From assembly GCA_023404955.1 (NCBI GenBank), contig JAEXZY010000093.1, positions 110,395 through 174,394 of the forward strand: 64,000 nt of DNA, in the 5' to 3' direction. The position numbers and the translations under genes were made by a program. This DNA comes from Actinomycetes bacterium. Lineage in GTDB: Bacteria; Actinomycetota; Actinomycetes; Mycobacteriales; Mycobacteriaceae. Under the pieces are notes generated by a model. That model was not told the DNA's origin. It worked only from the letters and a program-made list of their open reading frames with translations, and ran no database searches. Shown here in pieces: positions 48,496 to 57,670 of the stretch (position 1 is the first letter of the stretch; each line of letters begins with the position of its first letter).

Positions 48496-49844
48496 CCCTC
48501 GCCGCCGACACCACGGATTCCGACACCGCGACCGAGGAGCCCGTGCGCGCGCTGTCCGAGCGCCTCGCCGACGGCTCATTGACCGAGATCGAGGTGGCCT
48601 GGAGCGATCCGCTGGGACATGCTCAGGGTAAACGGATCCCGGCCGCGCAGTTCCTGGAAAGGGCGCAGGGCAGCGGATTCGCGTTCTGCGAGGCAGCGCT
48701 GGGCTGGAACGCCGACGGCACCGTCGTCGACGGGCTGCGACTGACCAACTGGGCAGGCGGTTATCCCGATGTGTACGCGGTGCCCGATCTGTCGACCTTG
48801 CGCGAGTTGCCGTGGCGGCCGGGCGTCGGGCATGTCGTCTCCGATATCGTCACCCACGACCGCACACCGTCGTTGCTGGATCCACGGGCCGTGCTGCGGC
48901 GGGTGCTCGATCGCCTTGCCGCACTGGGCTACACCGCCAAGGTGGGCGTCGAGCTGGAGTTCTATCTGTTGAATCCGGACGGCACCGCCCTGCAGGCTGA
49001 CATCCACGCCTACTCGCTGGAGAACGCCAACGCGCTGGATCCGGTGCTGTCCGACCTCTACGACACCCTCGGTGCGTTCACCCGACTGGAAGGAATCCAG
49101 AGCGAGTACGGACCGGGACAGGTCGAGGCGAACCTGGTCTACACCGATGCGCTGGAGGCCGCCGACGACAGCGCACGGTTGAAGTATGCCGCCAAGGAGG
49201 TGGCACGCAGGCACGGCACGCTCGCCAGCTTCATGGCCAAGCCCTTCACCGAACACTCCGGAAGTTCTGCGCACCTGCACATCTCGCTCTGGCGGGACGA
49301 GGAACCGGCTTTCGCCGAGGTGGACGGCACCGAGAACGACCTCGCACAGTTCGCCATCGCCGGTCTGCTGGAGCACCTGCCCTCGATCACGCTGTTCGGT
49401 GCACACTCGGTCAACGCCTACCGCCGTTTCGTGCCGGACTCCTTCGCGCCGGCGACGGTCACCTGGAGCCGCGACAACCGAAGTGCCGCTGTGCGTTCGC
49501 TTCTGGACCACGACCCACGGGCGACCCGTATCGAGCTGCGCACCGGTGGTTCGGATGCCAACCCGTACTGGTTGGTCGCCTCGGCACTGGCGGCCGTGGT
49601 GGCCGGGATCGAGGCCGGGCGCCGGCCCGAACCGGCGCTGGCCGGCAATCTGTACGGTTCGGGCACGCCGTTGCCGGATTCGCTCGCAGTGGCGGTGGCC
49701 CTGACCACCCAGGACGACACCATCGCCGAGATCCTTGGCCGGGATTCGGTCGCCGACTTCGCCACGATCGCACGCTCCGAGTGGGCTGCCTACTCGGGAC
49801 AGGTCACCGACTGGGAACGTCGCCGCTATCTGAGCACATCCTGA
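48492..49844 (+). CDS. glnA3: Glutamine synthetase-like ligase, GlnA3 type
   Basis: A 450-residue GS-fold enzyme: EAALGWNADGT, Glu in KVGVELEFYLL (near 155), EYGPGQVEANLVY (near 200), SAHLHISLW (near 255), and a C-terminal RIELRTGGSDANPYW (near 340). It is of the GSI-beta-like, gamma-glutamylamine-synthetase branch rather than the ammonia-assimilating GlnA1: GlnA3 of Streptomyces glutamylates polyamines. Overlap with the permease suggests uptake plus glutamylation of an amine. It has no adenylylation-site pattern. Confidence 0.85.
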   Translation: MTLAADTTDSDTATEEPVRALSERLADGSLTEIEVAWSDPLGHAQGKRIPAAQFLERAQGSGFAFCEAALGWNADGTVVDGLRLTNWAGGYPDVYAVPDLSTLRELPWRPGVGHVVSDIVTHDRTPSLLDPRAVLRRVLDRLAALGYTAKVGVELEFYLLNPDGTALQADIHAYSLENANALDPVLSDLYDTLGAFTRLEGIQSEYGPGQVEANLVYTDALEAADDSARLKYAAKEVARRHGTLASFMAKPFTEHSGSSAHLHISLWRDEEPAFAEVDGTENDLAQFAIAGLLEHLPSITLFGAHSVNAYRRFVPDSFAPATVTWSRDNRSAAVRSLLDHDPRATRIELRTGGSDANPYWLVASALAAVVAGIEAGRRPEPALAGNLYGSGTPLPDSLAVAVALTTQDDTIAEILGRDSVADFATIARSEWAAYSGQVTDWERRRYLSTS

Positions 49845-51155
49845 TCAGCCGATGCCTTGAGCCCCGCCGGGCGTCCAGCGCACCGGCAGCCGCTTGATCC
49901 CATGGATGAACGGCGAGAGAAGGCGGTCGGGTTCGGCGTCGGCCAAGAGATCGGGGACCTGGCGGTGCAACTCCTCGAACGTCACGGTGATCTCACGGCG
50001 GGCCAGATTCGCGCCCAGACAAAAATGGGCGCCGCCGCCGCCGAACCCGAGATGAGGGTTGGGGGAGCGCAACACATCGAACCGCCACGGGTCGGGAAAC
50101 CGTGTCTCATCGCGATTGGCCGATCCGTACCACATCGTGACCTTGTCGCCTGCGGCCATGGCGACACCACCGAGCTCGATATCGCGGGTCAGGGTACGCC
50201 GCATATAGGCCACCGGCGATGCCCACCGGACGATCTCCTCGACGGCGGTCGGCGCGATCCGGTCGTAGTCCGACCACCACAGGTCGCGCTGCTCGGGATG
50301 CCTGCTCAACGCGACGACACCATGGCTGATGGCGTTGCGCGTGGTTTCGTTACCGGCCACCACGAGGAGGATGAAAAAGGAGGCCACCTCGGCTGATGTC
50401 AGCCGTTCACCGTCCAGCTCGGCCGAGATGAGGGCGGTGGTCAGGTCATCACGCGGGCGCGCGCGGCGGTCTTCGGCCAACGCGGTGGCGTAGGCACCGA
50501 TATCGATCGCCACCCTGGCGAACTCGTCGAAGTCGGCGGTCAGATCCGGATCGCCGAAGCCCAAAATCACATTGGTCCAATGGAATATCCGATCGTGATC
50601 ATCCTCGGCGATACCCATCATGTCGCAGATCACCTGCAGCGGCAGCGGACCCGCCAGCGCCGAGACCAGATCCGCGCGGCCGTCGGGATGATCGGCGACC
50701 ATCGCGGTAACCAGGTCGCGGGCACGCTCGCGAACCGATTCCTCCACCCTGGCCAGGACCCGCGGGGTGAAGGCGCTGCGCACGATGTTGCGCAGTCGAC
50801 CGTGACGCGGATCATCCATGGCGATCATGGAGCCGAAGTACTCGGCCAGTTCCGGGGTTTGGTCCCCGATGGTGATGTTGGGACTCGAACTGAAGATCTC
50901 CGGGTGCCTGCTGGCATAGTGCACGTCGTCGTAGCGGGTCAGCGCCCAGTGGCCGGCCCCGGCATCGACACCTTCGGCCGTGACCGGTCGGTGGAAGGAG
51001 ATCGGGTCGCGGTGGCGCAGGGTGGCGAACGCGCCATCGCGGAAATCGTCGTCGCCGCGCCAGAACCGCCAGGACCCCAGATCCACCTCGGCCCGGTCGA
51101 CGGTGCGCGGGGGTGTTCCGTTGCGACGGACCGCGATCGACATGGACCTCAGCAT
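49845..51155 (-). CDS. cyp124: Cytochrome P450 CYP124 family
   Basis: A 436-residue P450 aligning along its length with M. tuberculosis CYP124 (428 residues) as I recall it: the acid-rich N-terminus NGTPPRTVDRAEVDLGSWRFW, PEIFSSSPNITIGDQTPELAEYFGSM, the I-helix AGNETTRN, EIVRWASP (ExxR), and haem loop GFGGGGAHFCLGANLA (Cys near 375). CYP124 omega-hydroxylates methyl-branched lipids and sterols. The ATG at 51155 gives the same N-terminal length as the family; ATG 51143 is the alternative. Divergent from nothing: it ends one base from glnA3. Confidence 0.93.
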   Translation of the reverse strand: MLRSMSIAVRRNGTPPRTVDRAEVDLGSWRFWRGDDDFRDGAFATLRHRDPISFHRPVTAEGVDAGAGHWALTRYDDVHYASRHPEIFSSSPNITIGDQTPELAEYFGSMIAMDDPRHGRLRNIVRSAFTPRVLARVEESVRERARDLVTAMVADHPDGRADLVSALAGPLPLQVICDMMGIAEDDHDRIFHWTNVILGFGDPDLTADFDEFARVAIDIGAYATALAEDRRARPRDDLTTALISAELDGERLTSAEVASFFILLVVAGNETTRNAISHGVVALSRHPEQRDLWWSDYDRIAPTAVEEIVRWASPVAYMRRTLTRDIELGGVAMAAGDKVTMWYGSANRDETRFPDPWRFDVLRSPNPHLGFGGGGAHFCLGANLARREITVTFEELHRQVPDLLADAEPDRLLSPFIHGIKRLPVRWTPGGAQGIG

Positions 51156-51208
51156 AGGTTCGCCGGGGTCGGCGCACGCCGGAATCGCGGCCAAGCGCCG
51201 CCCGAGCG

Positions 51209-51646
51209 TCAGCCGGGGGCCGAGTCGGCGAAAATGCGGCGGAGTTCGTCGGGCACCGGCCGTTTCGCCCAATCGTCGGTGGACACCGTCACGTAGACGT
51301 TGCGGCCGCGCACCGCCGTCCGTTCGATGCCGTCGCCATCGGTTCGCAGCACGTCGAAGGTGACGGTGAAACTGGTGGTCCCCACCGACTCGCAGGCCAC
51401 GACCACCCGGACGGTGTCGCGCCAGCGCACGGGCGCGCGGTAGTCGATCTCACTGCGCACCACCTGGAAGTCGACACCGGCGGAGATGAGATCGGGATAG
51501 TGCAGCGACCGATGGTCCAGATATGCGGTCCAGGCCTCGTCGAACCAGGTCAGGTAGTGGGCGTGGAACACCACCGACTGCTGGTCGACCTCGGCGTACC
51601 GGGGGACCACCGACAGCGCGAACCGTGCATCGTCGACCGGACTCAC
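51209..51646 (-). CDS. 4HBT-type acyl-CoA thioesterase
   Basis: A 145-residue hotdog thioesterase: PRYAEVDQQSVVFHAHYLTWFDEAW (near 15-39, quoted in part) is the 4-hydroxybenzoyl-CoA thioesterase signature, with Asp in EVDQQ as the active acid. GTG 51646 has AAGG 8 bases upstream; a GTG at 51655 would abut that run. It is divergent from threonine dehydratase (42-base gap). Confidence 0.84.
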   Translation of the reverse strand: MSPVDDARFALSVVPRYAEVDQQSVVFHAHYLTWFDEAWTAYLDHRSLHYPDLISAGVDFQVVRSEIDYRAPVRWRDTVRVVVACESVGTTSFTVTFDVLRTDGDGIERTAVRGRNVYVTVSTDDWAKRPVPDELRRIFADSAPG

Positions 51647-51688
51647 GGAGCACACCTTGCCCCATCACGCGCTCGTTACGATCAGAGG

Positions 51689-52672
51689 GTGCCTCCCACC
51701 CTGATCAGCATCGACGATATCCGGTCCGCCGCCCGACGCCTGGACGGTGCCGTGGTGCGCACTCCGCTGCTGGCGGCCGACTGGGGTGATCCGCAGCGTC
51801 CCCTCTGGCTGAAGCCGGAGAGTCTGCAGGCGATCGGTGCGTTCAAGGTGCGTGGCGCGCTCAACGCGATCGGACGGCTCGACGCGGACGAGAAACGCCG
51901 CGGAGTTGTCGCGTACTCCAGCGGTAACCATGCTCAGGCCGTCGCCTATGCCGCAGCACGATTCGGACTGCGAGCACATATCGTCATGCCCGAGGAGACT
52001 CCCCGCATCAAGATCGAGCGGACCCGCGCGCACGGTGCCGAGGTGGTGCTGTGCGGTACGGGTCAACGCGAGGCGGTGGCCGCCGAGCTCGTCGAACAGA
52101 CCGGCGGATCGCTGATCCCCCCGTTCGATCACCCCGATGTGATTGCCGGACAGGGCACCATCGGCCTTGAGATCGCCGAGGATTACCCGGATATCGCCAA
52201 TGTGGTGATCCCGGTCAGCGGTGGTGGATTGGCGTCGGGCATCGGAACAGCGATCCGCGCACTGTGCCCGAACGCCCAGATCTTCGGTGTGGAGCCGGAG
52301 TTGGCCGCCGATACCGCGGCAGGCCTACGTCGGGGCATCCGTGTCGACATGCCGATAGAGGATCGCAATCGAACGATCGCCGACGGTCTGCGTTCGCAGC
52401 CCTCGGAGCTGACGTTCGCCCACCTACAGCATGTTCTGACAAGTGTTCTCACCGTATCCGAGGACGAAATTCGTTCTGCGGTGGCGGAACTGGCCTTCAA
52501 GGCACGGTTGGTGGCCGAGCCGAGCGGAGCCGTCGCGCTGGCCGCGTACCGGCGTCACCGGATGCCGGCGGGACCGACGGTGGTGATCGTCTCCGGCGGC
52601 AACATCGAGCCGGCCCTGCTGTCGGAGATACTGACCGCGTCAGCCGCGGTCGGGAAAGACCAGCGGGACTGA
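51689..52672 (+). CDS. PLP-dependent threonine/serine dehydratase family protein
   Basis: A 327-residue fold-type II enzyme: PLP Lys in IGAFKVRGALNAI (near 54), phosphate loop SGGGL (near 180), and YSSGNHAQAVAYAA (near 76-89). The lack of an ACT regulatory domain and the length indicate a biodegradative (TdcB-like) or serine-racemase-like protein. It deaminates threonine or serine to a 2-oxoacid. GTG start at 51689. Confidence 0.88.
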   Translation: MPPTLISIDDIRSAARRLDGAVVRTPLLAADWGDPQRPLWLKPESLQAIGAFKVRGALNAIGRLDADEKRRGVVAYSSGNHAQAVAYAAARFGLRAHIVMPEETPRIKIERTRAHGAEVVLCGTGQREAVAAELVEQTGGSLIPPFDHPDVIAGQGTIGLEIAEDYPDIANVVIPVSGGGLASGIGTAIRALCPNAQIFGVEPELAADTAAGLRRGIRVDMPIEDRNRTIADGLRSQPSELTFAHLQHVLTSVLTVSEDEIRSAVAELAFKARLVAEPSGAVALAAYRRHRMPAGPTVVIVSGGNIEPALLSEILTASAAVGKDQRD

Positions 52673-52861
52673 TACGCCGCAGCCCAGATATGCGCAGTGC
52701 GACCATGCGTCTTGTTCGGCGGCGGCCTTCAACAGGCGACGTCGGCCGATCCAGCCGCACGAGCAACCGGCGGTGGAGTTACCGATACCGCGGTTGTACA
52801 CGTAGGCCACCCCTTTTCCGGTCGATCCGGTCAGGCGGTCTTCCAACAGTAAGACGTTCAT
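52640..52861 (-). CDS. Small cysteine-containing hypothetical protein
   Basis: A 73-residue protein with a zinc-ribbon-like pattern: GCSCGWIGRRRLLK and HCAYLGCGV (four Cys plus a His near residues 35-63). The ATG at 52861 follows AAGGAGAT at a spacing of 7-8. Similar small CSCGW proteins occur in mycobacteria and their phages, as far as I remember. The last bases overlap the convergent threonine dehydratase gene. Expression is plausible, not proven. Confidence 0.55.
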   Translation of the reverse strand: MNVLLLEDRLTGSTGKGVAYVYNRGIGNSTAGCSCGWIGRRRLLKAAAEQDAWSHCAYLGCGVSVPLVFPDRG

Positions 52862-53114
52862 CTGATCCATCTCCTTCGTCGACCTGACCTCGGTGTCATG
52901 CAGACGTGCGAGCCTCTCGCAGTTCGAATTCTGCGCTGCTGGACCCCGGTTCGGCAGGATCGGCGAGTCACGAGTCGACGCTGATCCGGTCAAGTCGGGG
53001 TAACGAACAGCCATGTACTACCCGTCGGGCAGCGTTGCCAAACAGTACGTCTGCCGACGTCGCGGGCATCAGAGATGTTGCTACAGCGTCAATTTGGGGA
53101 CGCTGGGGCAGCTG

Positions 53115-54593
53115 TTAATGCACGCCCTCCATCAGTCGGCTGATCCGCCCCGCCAGCCCCAGCACCACGGCGCCGGCAGCGATCGCGACCACACCGAGTA
53201 TCCCGAAGTACGCGAACTCCCCGGCGGGGTCGTAGTACCCGGACAGGACGCCCGACATAGCGGTACCCAGGCCCACGGAGAAGAAGTACAGCGCCATCAT
53301 CTGGGCGCGGTAGGCGTCGGGCGCGAGTTGGGTGGTGACGGCCAGGCCGATCGGGGAGAGCAGCAACTCCGATATTGCGAACACCGCCATGATGCCCATC
53401 ACCAGCAGTGCCGGCACGGCCTTACCTGTGGTGCCGGCGAACGGCAGAAACAGCAGGAAGGCCGCGCCCATGCCGATCACGCCATAGGCGAACTTCTGCG
53501 GGGTGGTCGGCGCACGGTTACCGAGCCGGGTCCACATGATCGCGAAAAGCGGTGACAGCAGGATGATCCACACCGGCTCGATCGACCCGATCCAGCTCGA
53601 CGGTGCGGTCCAGCCGAAGATCGACCAGTTCATCCGCTCGTCCGAATACACCGCCAGCACGGTGAAGATCTGCTGGAACAGCGACCAGAACACCGCATTC
53701 GCGATGAACAGTGGGATGAACGCCCGCACGCGGGTGCGTTCCAGGCCGCTCACTTTCGGGCTGCGCAACAGCACCGCGAAGTAGGCGACGGACGCCACGA
53801 CGATCACGCCGGTGGTGACCTGGGACAGGATGGCCAGCGTCACCAGGCCGGTCCAGAACGCAATCACCACCACGACCAGCACGCCGACACCGGCAGCCAC
53901 GGCGGGCAGGATCCCGCTGCGTGGCAGCGGGTTGGGAACCTCGCGGCCATGAGTACCGAGGTTGCGCCGGAACACGACGTACTGGGTGAGTCCGATGGCC
54001 ATACCGACGGCCGCGGCGCCGAAGCCGTAGTGGAAGCCCACCCGCGTCTGGAGCAGACCGGTCAGCAACGGGCCGATGAAGGCGCCCAGGTTGATGCCCA
54101 GATAGAACAGCGTGAACCCGCCGTCGGCGCGGGCGTCACCCTTGTCGTACAGGGTGCCCAGCAGGGAGGAGGCGTTTGCCTTCAGCGCTCCGGAGCCGAG
54201 CGCCACCAGCACCAGGCCGACCGCCACTCCGGTGATACCCGGCAGCAGTGCCAGGGCGATGTGCCCGGCCATCACCACCACGCCGCCGTAGAACACCGTG
54301 CGTTCCATGCCGAGCACCCGGTCGGCCAGCCATCCGCCGAGCACCGTGGACAGATAGACAAGGCCGCCGTACGCCCCGACGATGCCTGTCGCGGTGGCCT
54401 TGGCCATCTCAAGGCCACCGTCGGTCACCGAGTAGTACAGGTAGTACCCCAGGATCGTGAGCATCCCGTAGAACGAGAATCGCTCCCACAGTTCCACGCC
54501 GAACAGATTGGTCAGTCCGATCGGATGGCCGAAGATGGTGCGAGCGGCCCGTGCGTCGTGGCCGTCGGTTGCCGTGTGTTCCGCCCCAGTCAT
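53115..54593 (-). CDS. POT/PTR family proton-coupled peptide transporter
   Basis: A 492-residue MFS-fold transporter with 12-14 helices. The PTR family motifs are visible: GVELWERFSFYGMLTILGYYL (E-x-x-E-R-F-x-Y-Y, near 30), LGGWLADRVLGM, and FTLFYLGINLGAFIGPLLTG (near 150). It imports di- and tripeptides with protons. The ATG at 54593 (MTGAEHTATDGH) is preferred. A divergent gene for a DUF7159-like protein follows. Confidence 0.9.
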   Translation of the reverse strand: MTGAEHTATDGHDARAARTIFGHPIGLTNLFGVELWERFSFYGMLTILGYYLYYSVTDGGLEMAKATATGIVGAYGGLVYLSTVLGGWLADRVLGMERTVFYGGVVVMAGHIALALLPGITGVAVGLVLVALGSGALKANASSLLGTLYDKGDARADGGFTLFYLGINLGAFIGPLLTGLLQTRVGFHYGFGAAAVGMAIGLTQYVVFRRNLGTHGREVPNPLPRSGILPAVAAGVGVLVVVVIAFWTGLVTLAILSQVTTGVIVVASVAYFAVLLRSPKVSGLERTRVRAFIPLFIANAVFWSLFQQIFTVLAVYSDERMNWSIFGWTAPSSWIGSIEPVWIILLSPLFAIMWTRLGNRAPTTPQKFAYGVIGMGAAFLLFLPFAGTTGKAVPALLVMGIMAVFAISELLLSPIGLAVTTQLAPDAYRAQMMALYFFSVGLGTAMSGVLSGYYDPAGEFAYFGILGVVAIAAGAVVLGLAGRISRLMEGVH

Positions 54594-54860
54594 GGGATAA
54601 CACCCTGCCACGCACCGGGACTACGTGTCGCATTGTGGCGAAGTCACCGTCGCATCGGACATGTGCGAAGGATCTGGCGAACCCGGCTCCCGGTGTGACG
54701 TCCAGGAATGGGGCTATCGGCAAATCTGGGCGACGGGTGATGACGCGCTGGCTGGGCTCCGGGGCGCCCACCCGGGTAAGGTCAGCCGGATAACGGGGCG
54801 GTGACCGGATCGTCTCGACCCGGTCGCATGCCTGCGACCGGGTGGTCCGAAGGGGTTCAT

Positions 54861-56153
54861 GTGGACGCGGTGCTCGGTTTGTCGATGACGCCTACGTCGC
54901 TCGGCGTGGTCGTCGTCGACGGCGACGGAGCCCCCGAGGGTGCGGCCGCGCGGGACTCCTTCGAGGTTCGCGTCGACGGCTCGGACACCCGCTCGGCAAC
55001 CGAACAGGCGACCGCGGCGGTCGGGGCCATCGCGGCCGCCCGCGGACAACGCCTCAAGTCGATCGGTGTCACCTGGAGCGAGAACGCCGACGCCGAGGCG
55101 ACCGCCCTAATGGACTCGTTGAATCGCTCGGGTTTCGGCAATGTCGTCCCGATCCGGCTGCCGGAGGCCACCGAGGCGCTCGCCCGGGGGATGGCCGATG
55201 TCATCGGATACCGGACCAGCGCGGTGTGCGTCATCGAACCTGATACCGCGATCGCCCTGATCGTCCATACCGACGACGGCGCGATGCAGACGGCGATCAA
55301 TCACGGTATCGACAGCGACGAGAGCCTGATCGGCTGGTTGAGCACCGTGTTCACCCGCGCTGACTGGCAGCCGGAAGCGCTGGTCGTGGTCGGTTCCGCC
55401 GGTGGCTTCGACAGCGTCCTGCCGCAGCTGGAAGAGGCGCTCTCGGTGCCGGTGTTCGCTCCTGCCGAGGCGCCCCTGGCGCTGGCCCGCGGCGCGGCGC
55501 TGGCCTCCACACACAGCTCAGGTCTGCCGTTCAGCCTGGAATTGCCTGCCCCGGCCGCACCGGGTCGGCATGCCGCCACGGCATCCGGCAACAACTCGGC
55601 TCGGCTGATCGCCGGGGCACTGGTCGCCGGTGTGGTCACGTTCGTGATCTCGGCATCTGTGGCGGTGGCGGTGCAGTTGTCGCCGGCGCGGGATACCGCT
55701 GCCCCCGAGCCCGCCGCCGTGGTCGTTCAGGATCCGCCCGCCGCGCGTATTGCGCCCCGCCCCGCCCCGCCCTCAGCTCCGATCGCCGAGCCGGCCCAGG
55801 GGGAGCAGTCCTCACTGTCGGACGCGCTGGCACCCCCGGTCGAGTTCGCGCCGCCGCCGCAGGCGCCGGCCGAGCCGGTGCTTCCCGAAGCGACCGCGCC
55901 CGAGGTGAGCACCGGATACGATCCCGCGCCTGTCGAGGCGGCGATGCCCGATCCGGCGCTGGCGCCCGCGCCACCGGTCGTTGATGCACCGCCGGCCGTG
56001 CTGCCGCCGCCGGTCCCGCCGGTGGCTACGCCGCCGCAGGTGTTCGAGCAGCCCAAGAAGCCGTTCCTGCAGCGGATCAGGGACCGGCTGCGTCTCGGTG
56101 GCCCCGACCAGGGCCCGCCCGGGCAGATCATCGTCAGTCCGCCGCAAGGCTAG
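54861..56153 (+). CDS. DUF7159-like mycobacterial membrane-anchored protein
   Basis: A 430-residue protein beginning (GTG) VDAVLGLSMTPTSLGVVVVDGDG, with an actin/hexokinase-like N-terminal domain (~1-210: LGL-S-T-DG-V pattern), one transmembrane helix LIAGALVAGVVTFVISASVAVAV (near 250), and a long Pro/Ala-rich extracellular tail ending in a basic RIRDRLRLGG. It resembles mycobacterial envelope proteins of the DUF7159 type, function unknown. It precedes ldtA. Confidence 0.75.
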   Translation: MDAVLGLSMTPTSLGVVVVDGDGAPEGAAARDSFEVRVDGSDTRSATEQATAAVGAIAAARGQRLKSIGVTWSENADAEATALMDSLNRSGFGNVVPIRLPEATEALARGMADVIGYRTSAVCVIEPDTAIALIVHTDDGAMQTAINHGIDSDESLIGWLSTVFTRADWQPEALVVVGSAGGFDSVLPQLEEALSVPVFAPAEAPLALARGAALASTHSSGLPFSLELPAPAAPGRHAATASGNNSARLIAGALVAGVVTFVISASVAVAVQLSPARDTAAPEPAAVVVQDPPAARIAPRPAPPSAPIAEPAQGEQSSLSDALAPPVEFAPPPQAPAEPVLPEATAPEVSTGYDPAPVEAAMPDPALAPAPPVVDAPPAVLPPPVPPVATPPQVFEQPKKPFLQRIRDRLRLGGPDQGPPGQIIVSPPQG

Positions 56154-56271
56154 GCCTTTCGGGCGCCGCGCAGGTCGGTGGCTGGCTAACATTTGTCGGA
56201 CTCGGTGCGACAAGCAGATGAGCGGTCAGGTCGGGTCCGGGGTGTCCGGGGTTCAGGGGAGGTTCGGCACG

Positions 56272-57018
56272 TTGCGAAAAGCTATTCGGTACATGGTCGT
56301 CATGGTGGGCATCACCGCGTTGTCGCTGGGTGCGTCCACGGCCACTGGTGTGGCTTCCGTGAGCGTCCCGGTCTCGGCCGTGGCCGTGTCGCCGGCTGCC
56401 GGTGCGGTAGTCGGTGTCGCCTATCCGGTCACGGTGTCCTTCGGCTCGCCGGTCCTAGACCGTGATGCCGCCGAACGCGGCATCACGTTCTCCGCGCCGA
56501 CGGTGCCGGACGGAGAGTTCCAATGGCTCGACGACGCCACCGTGCGCTTCACCCCTGCCGACTACTGGCCCGCGCATTCGACCATCACGGTCGAGTCGGT
56601 CGGTCTGAAGTCGAGCTTCCAGACCGGTGCGCTGGTGCGCGGTGTCGCCGATATCGACGCGCACACGTTCACCGTGAGCATCGACGGCGAGGTCGCACGC
56701 GAAATGCCCGCGTCGATGGGCAAGCCCGGACACGCCACGCCCATCGGCGAGTTCACCGCACTGGAGAAGCAGAGCGTGGTGGTCATGGATTCGCGCACGA
56801 TCGGCATCCCGCTCGACGACCCCGAGGGCTACAAGCTGACGGTGTACGACGCGGTGCGCGTCACCTGGGGCGGGGTTTATGTGCACGGTGCGCCGTGGTC
56901 GGTGGGCTCGCAGGGCTATGCCAACGTCAGCCACGGCTGCATCAACCTCAGCCCGGACAACGCCGACTGGTACTACAACAACGTGAGCATCGGCGACCCG
57001 ATTGTGGTGCAGGCCTGA
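56272..57018 (+). CDS. ldtA: L,D-transpeptidase, LdtA (LdtMt1)-like
   Basis: A 248-residue exported transpeptidase that makes 3-3 crosslinks in peptidoglycan. TTG start, chosen because it lies 9 bases after AGGGGAGG and gives the family N-terminus LRKAIRYMVVMVGIT. A signal anchor, an Ig-like domain (~40-110: VSPAAGAVVGVAYPVTVSFGSPV) and the YkuD catalytic domain follow, with THTFTVS..., GKPGHATPIGEF and the active-site motif SHGCINLS (Cys near 227). It is close to M. tuberculosis LdtA as I recall it. A longer in-frame ATG at 56218 exists. Confidence 0.92.
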   Translation: MRKAIRYMVVMVGITALSLGASTATGVASVSVPVSAVAVSPAAGAVVGVAYPVTVSFGSPVLDRDAAERGITFSAPTVPDGEFQWLDDATVRFTPADYWPAHSTITVESVGLKSSFQTGALVRGVADIDAHTFTVSIDGEVAREMPASMGKPGHATPIGEFTALEKQSVVVMDSRTIGIPLDDPEGYKLTVYDAVRVTWGGVYVHGAPWSVGSQGYANVSHGCINLSPDNADWYYNNVSIGDPIVVQA

Positions 57019-57019
57019 G

Positions 57020-57670
57020 TCATCGGGCGTCGGCGTGCAGGTTGCGCGCGGTCGGTGAGGTGTCGACGGTTGCCGGATCCGGGTAGGTCCTCAGCATGCG
57101 ATCGGCCGTTCCGCTGCTGGTCACGGTGAACCAGTAGTGCTCGTTCTTGAAGTGATGCCGGCGGTGGTTACGCCAGATTGCGCGGTACACCGCGGTTTTC
57201 GGTTTGTAGTCGGTGTGGATCAGATAGTGGCACCATTCGTAACCCAACCCGAGTGCGGCCAGGATCGTCAGGAAGGTCAGACCGCGGCCCAGACTCGGGA
57301 AGGCCAGCGTCGCGATCGCGACAGCCAGCGGTAACACCCAGAGCAATGACTGCCAGGGGATGAACACCAGTGGCAGGTCACGTGGTTCGACATGGTGTTC
57401 GCGGTGCTTGCGCGACAACAGGGGATCCAACCGGATGCCGGCGATCCGGCGCGGACGCCAGTGCAGGATCAGTACGTGGATCAGCCATTCGGCGAACGGA
57501 AACGCCGCGAGCATCACAGCGGGCACCAGCGCGTCGGTCAGTTGCCAGTCGCCGGTATGGATGCGGGCTCCGGTGGCGCCGACGAGTGTCGCGCCCAGCA
57601 TCCACGGGGTGGGGTGGCGTCGGAATTCCCGTGCCGCGTCGCGCAACGTCATCCCGCCGCGGCTGTTCAT
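57020..57670 (-). CDS. Fatty acid hydroxylase/sterol desaturase superfamily protein
   Basis: A 216-residue membrane di-iron enzyme. His clusters are in FAEWLIHVLILHWRP (near 62), SRKHREHHVEP (near 87), EWCHYLIHTDYKP (near 144-157) and RNHRRHHFKNEHYWFTVTSS (near 167-184), the pattern of the FAH superfamily. It may hydroxylate or desaturate a lipid. It is cotranscribed with the FadR-type regulator upstream (4-base overlap). Confidence 0.85.
   Translation of the reverse strand: MNSRGGMTLRDAAREFRRHPTPWMLGATLVGATGARIHTGDWQLTDALVPAVMLAAFPFAEWLIHVLILHWRPRRIAGIRLDPLLSRKHREHHVEPRDLPLVFIPWQSLLWVLPLAVAIATLAFPSLGRGLTFLTILAALGLGYEWCHYLIHTDYKPKTAVYRAIWRNHRRHHFKNEHYWFTVTSSGTADRMLRTYPDPATVDTSPTARNLHADAR

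Noticed and set aside
52862..53114. A possible tRNA or small RNA gene in the gap before the POT transporter
   Set aside because: No cloverleaf arms or TTCGA-type loop could be traced; nothing else is seen there.
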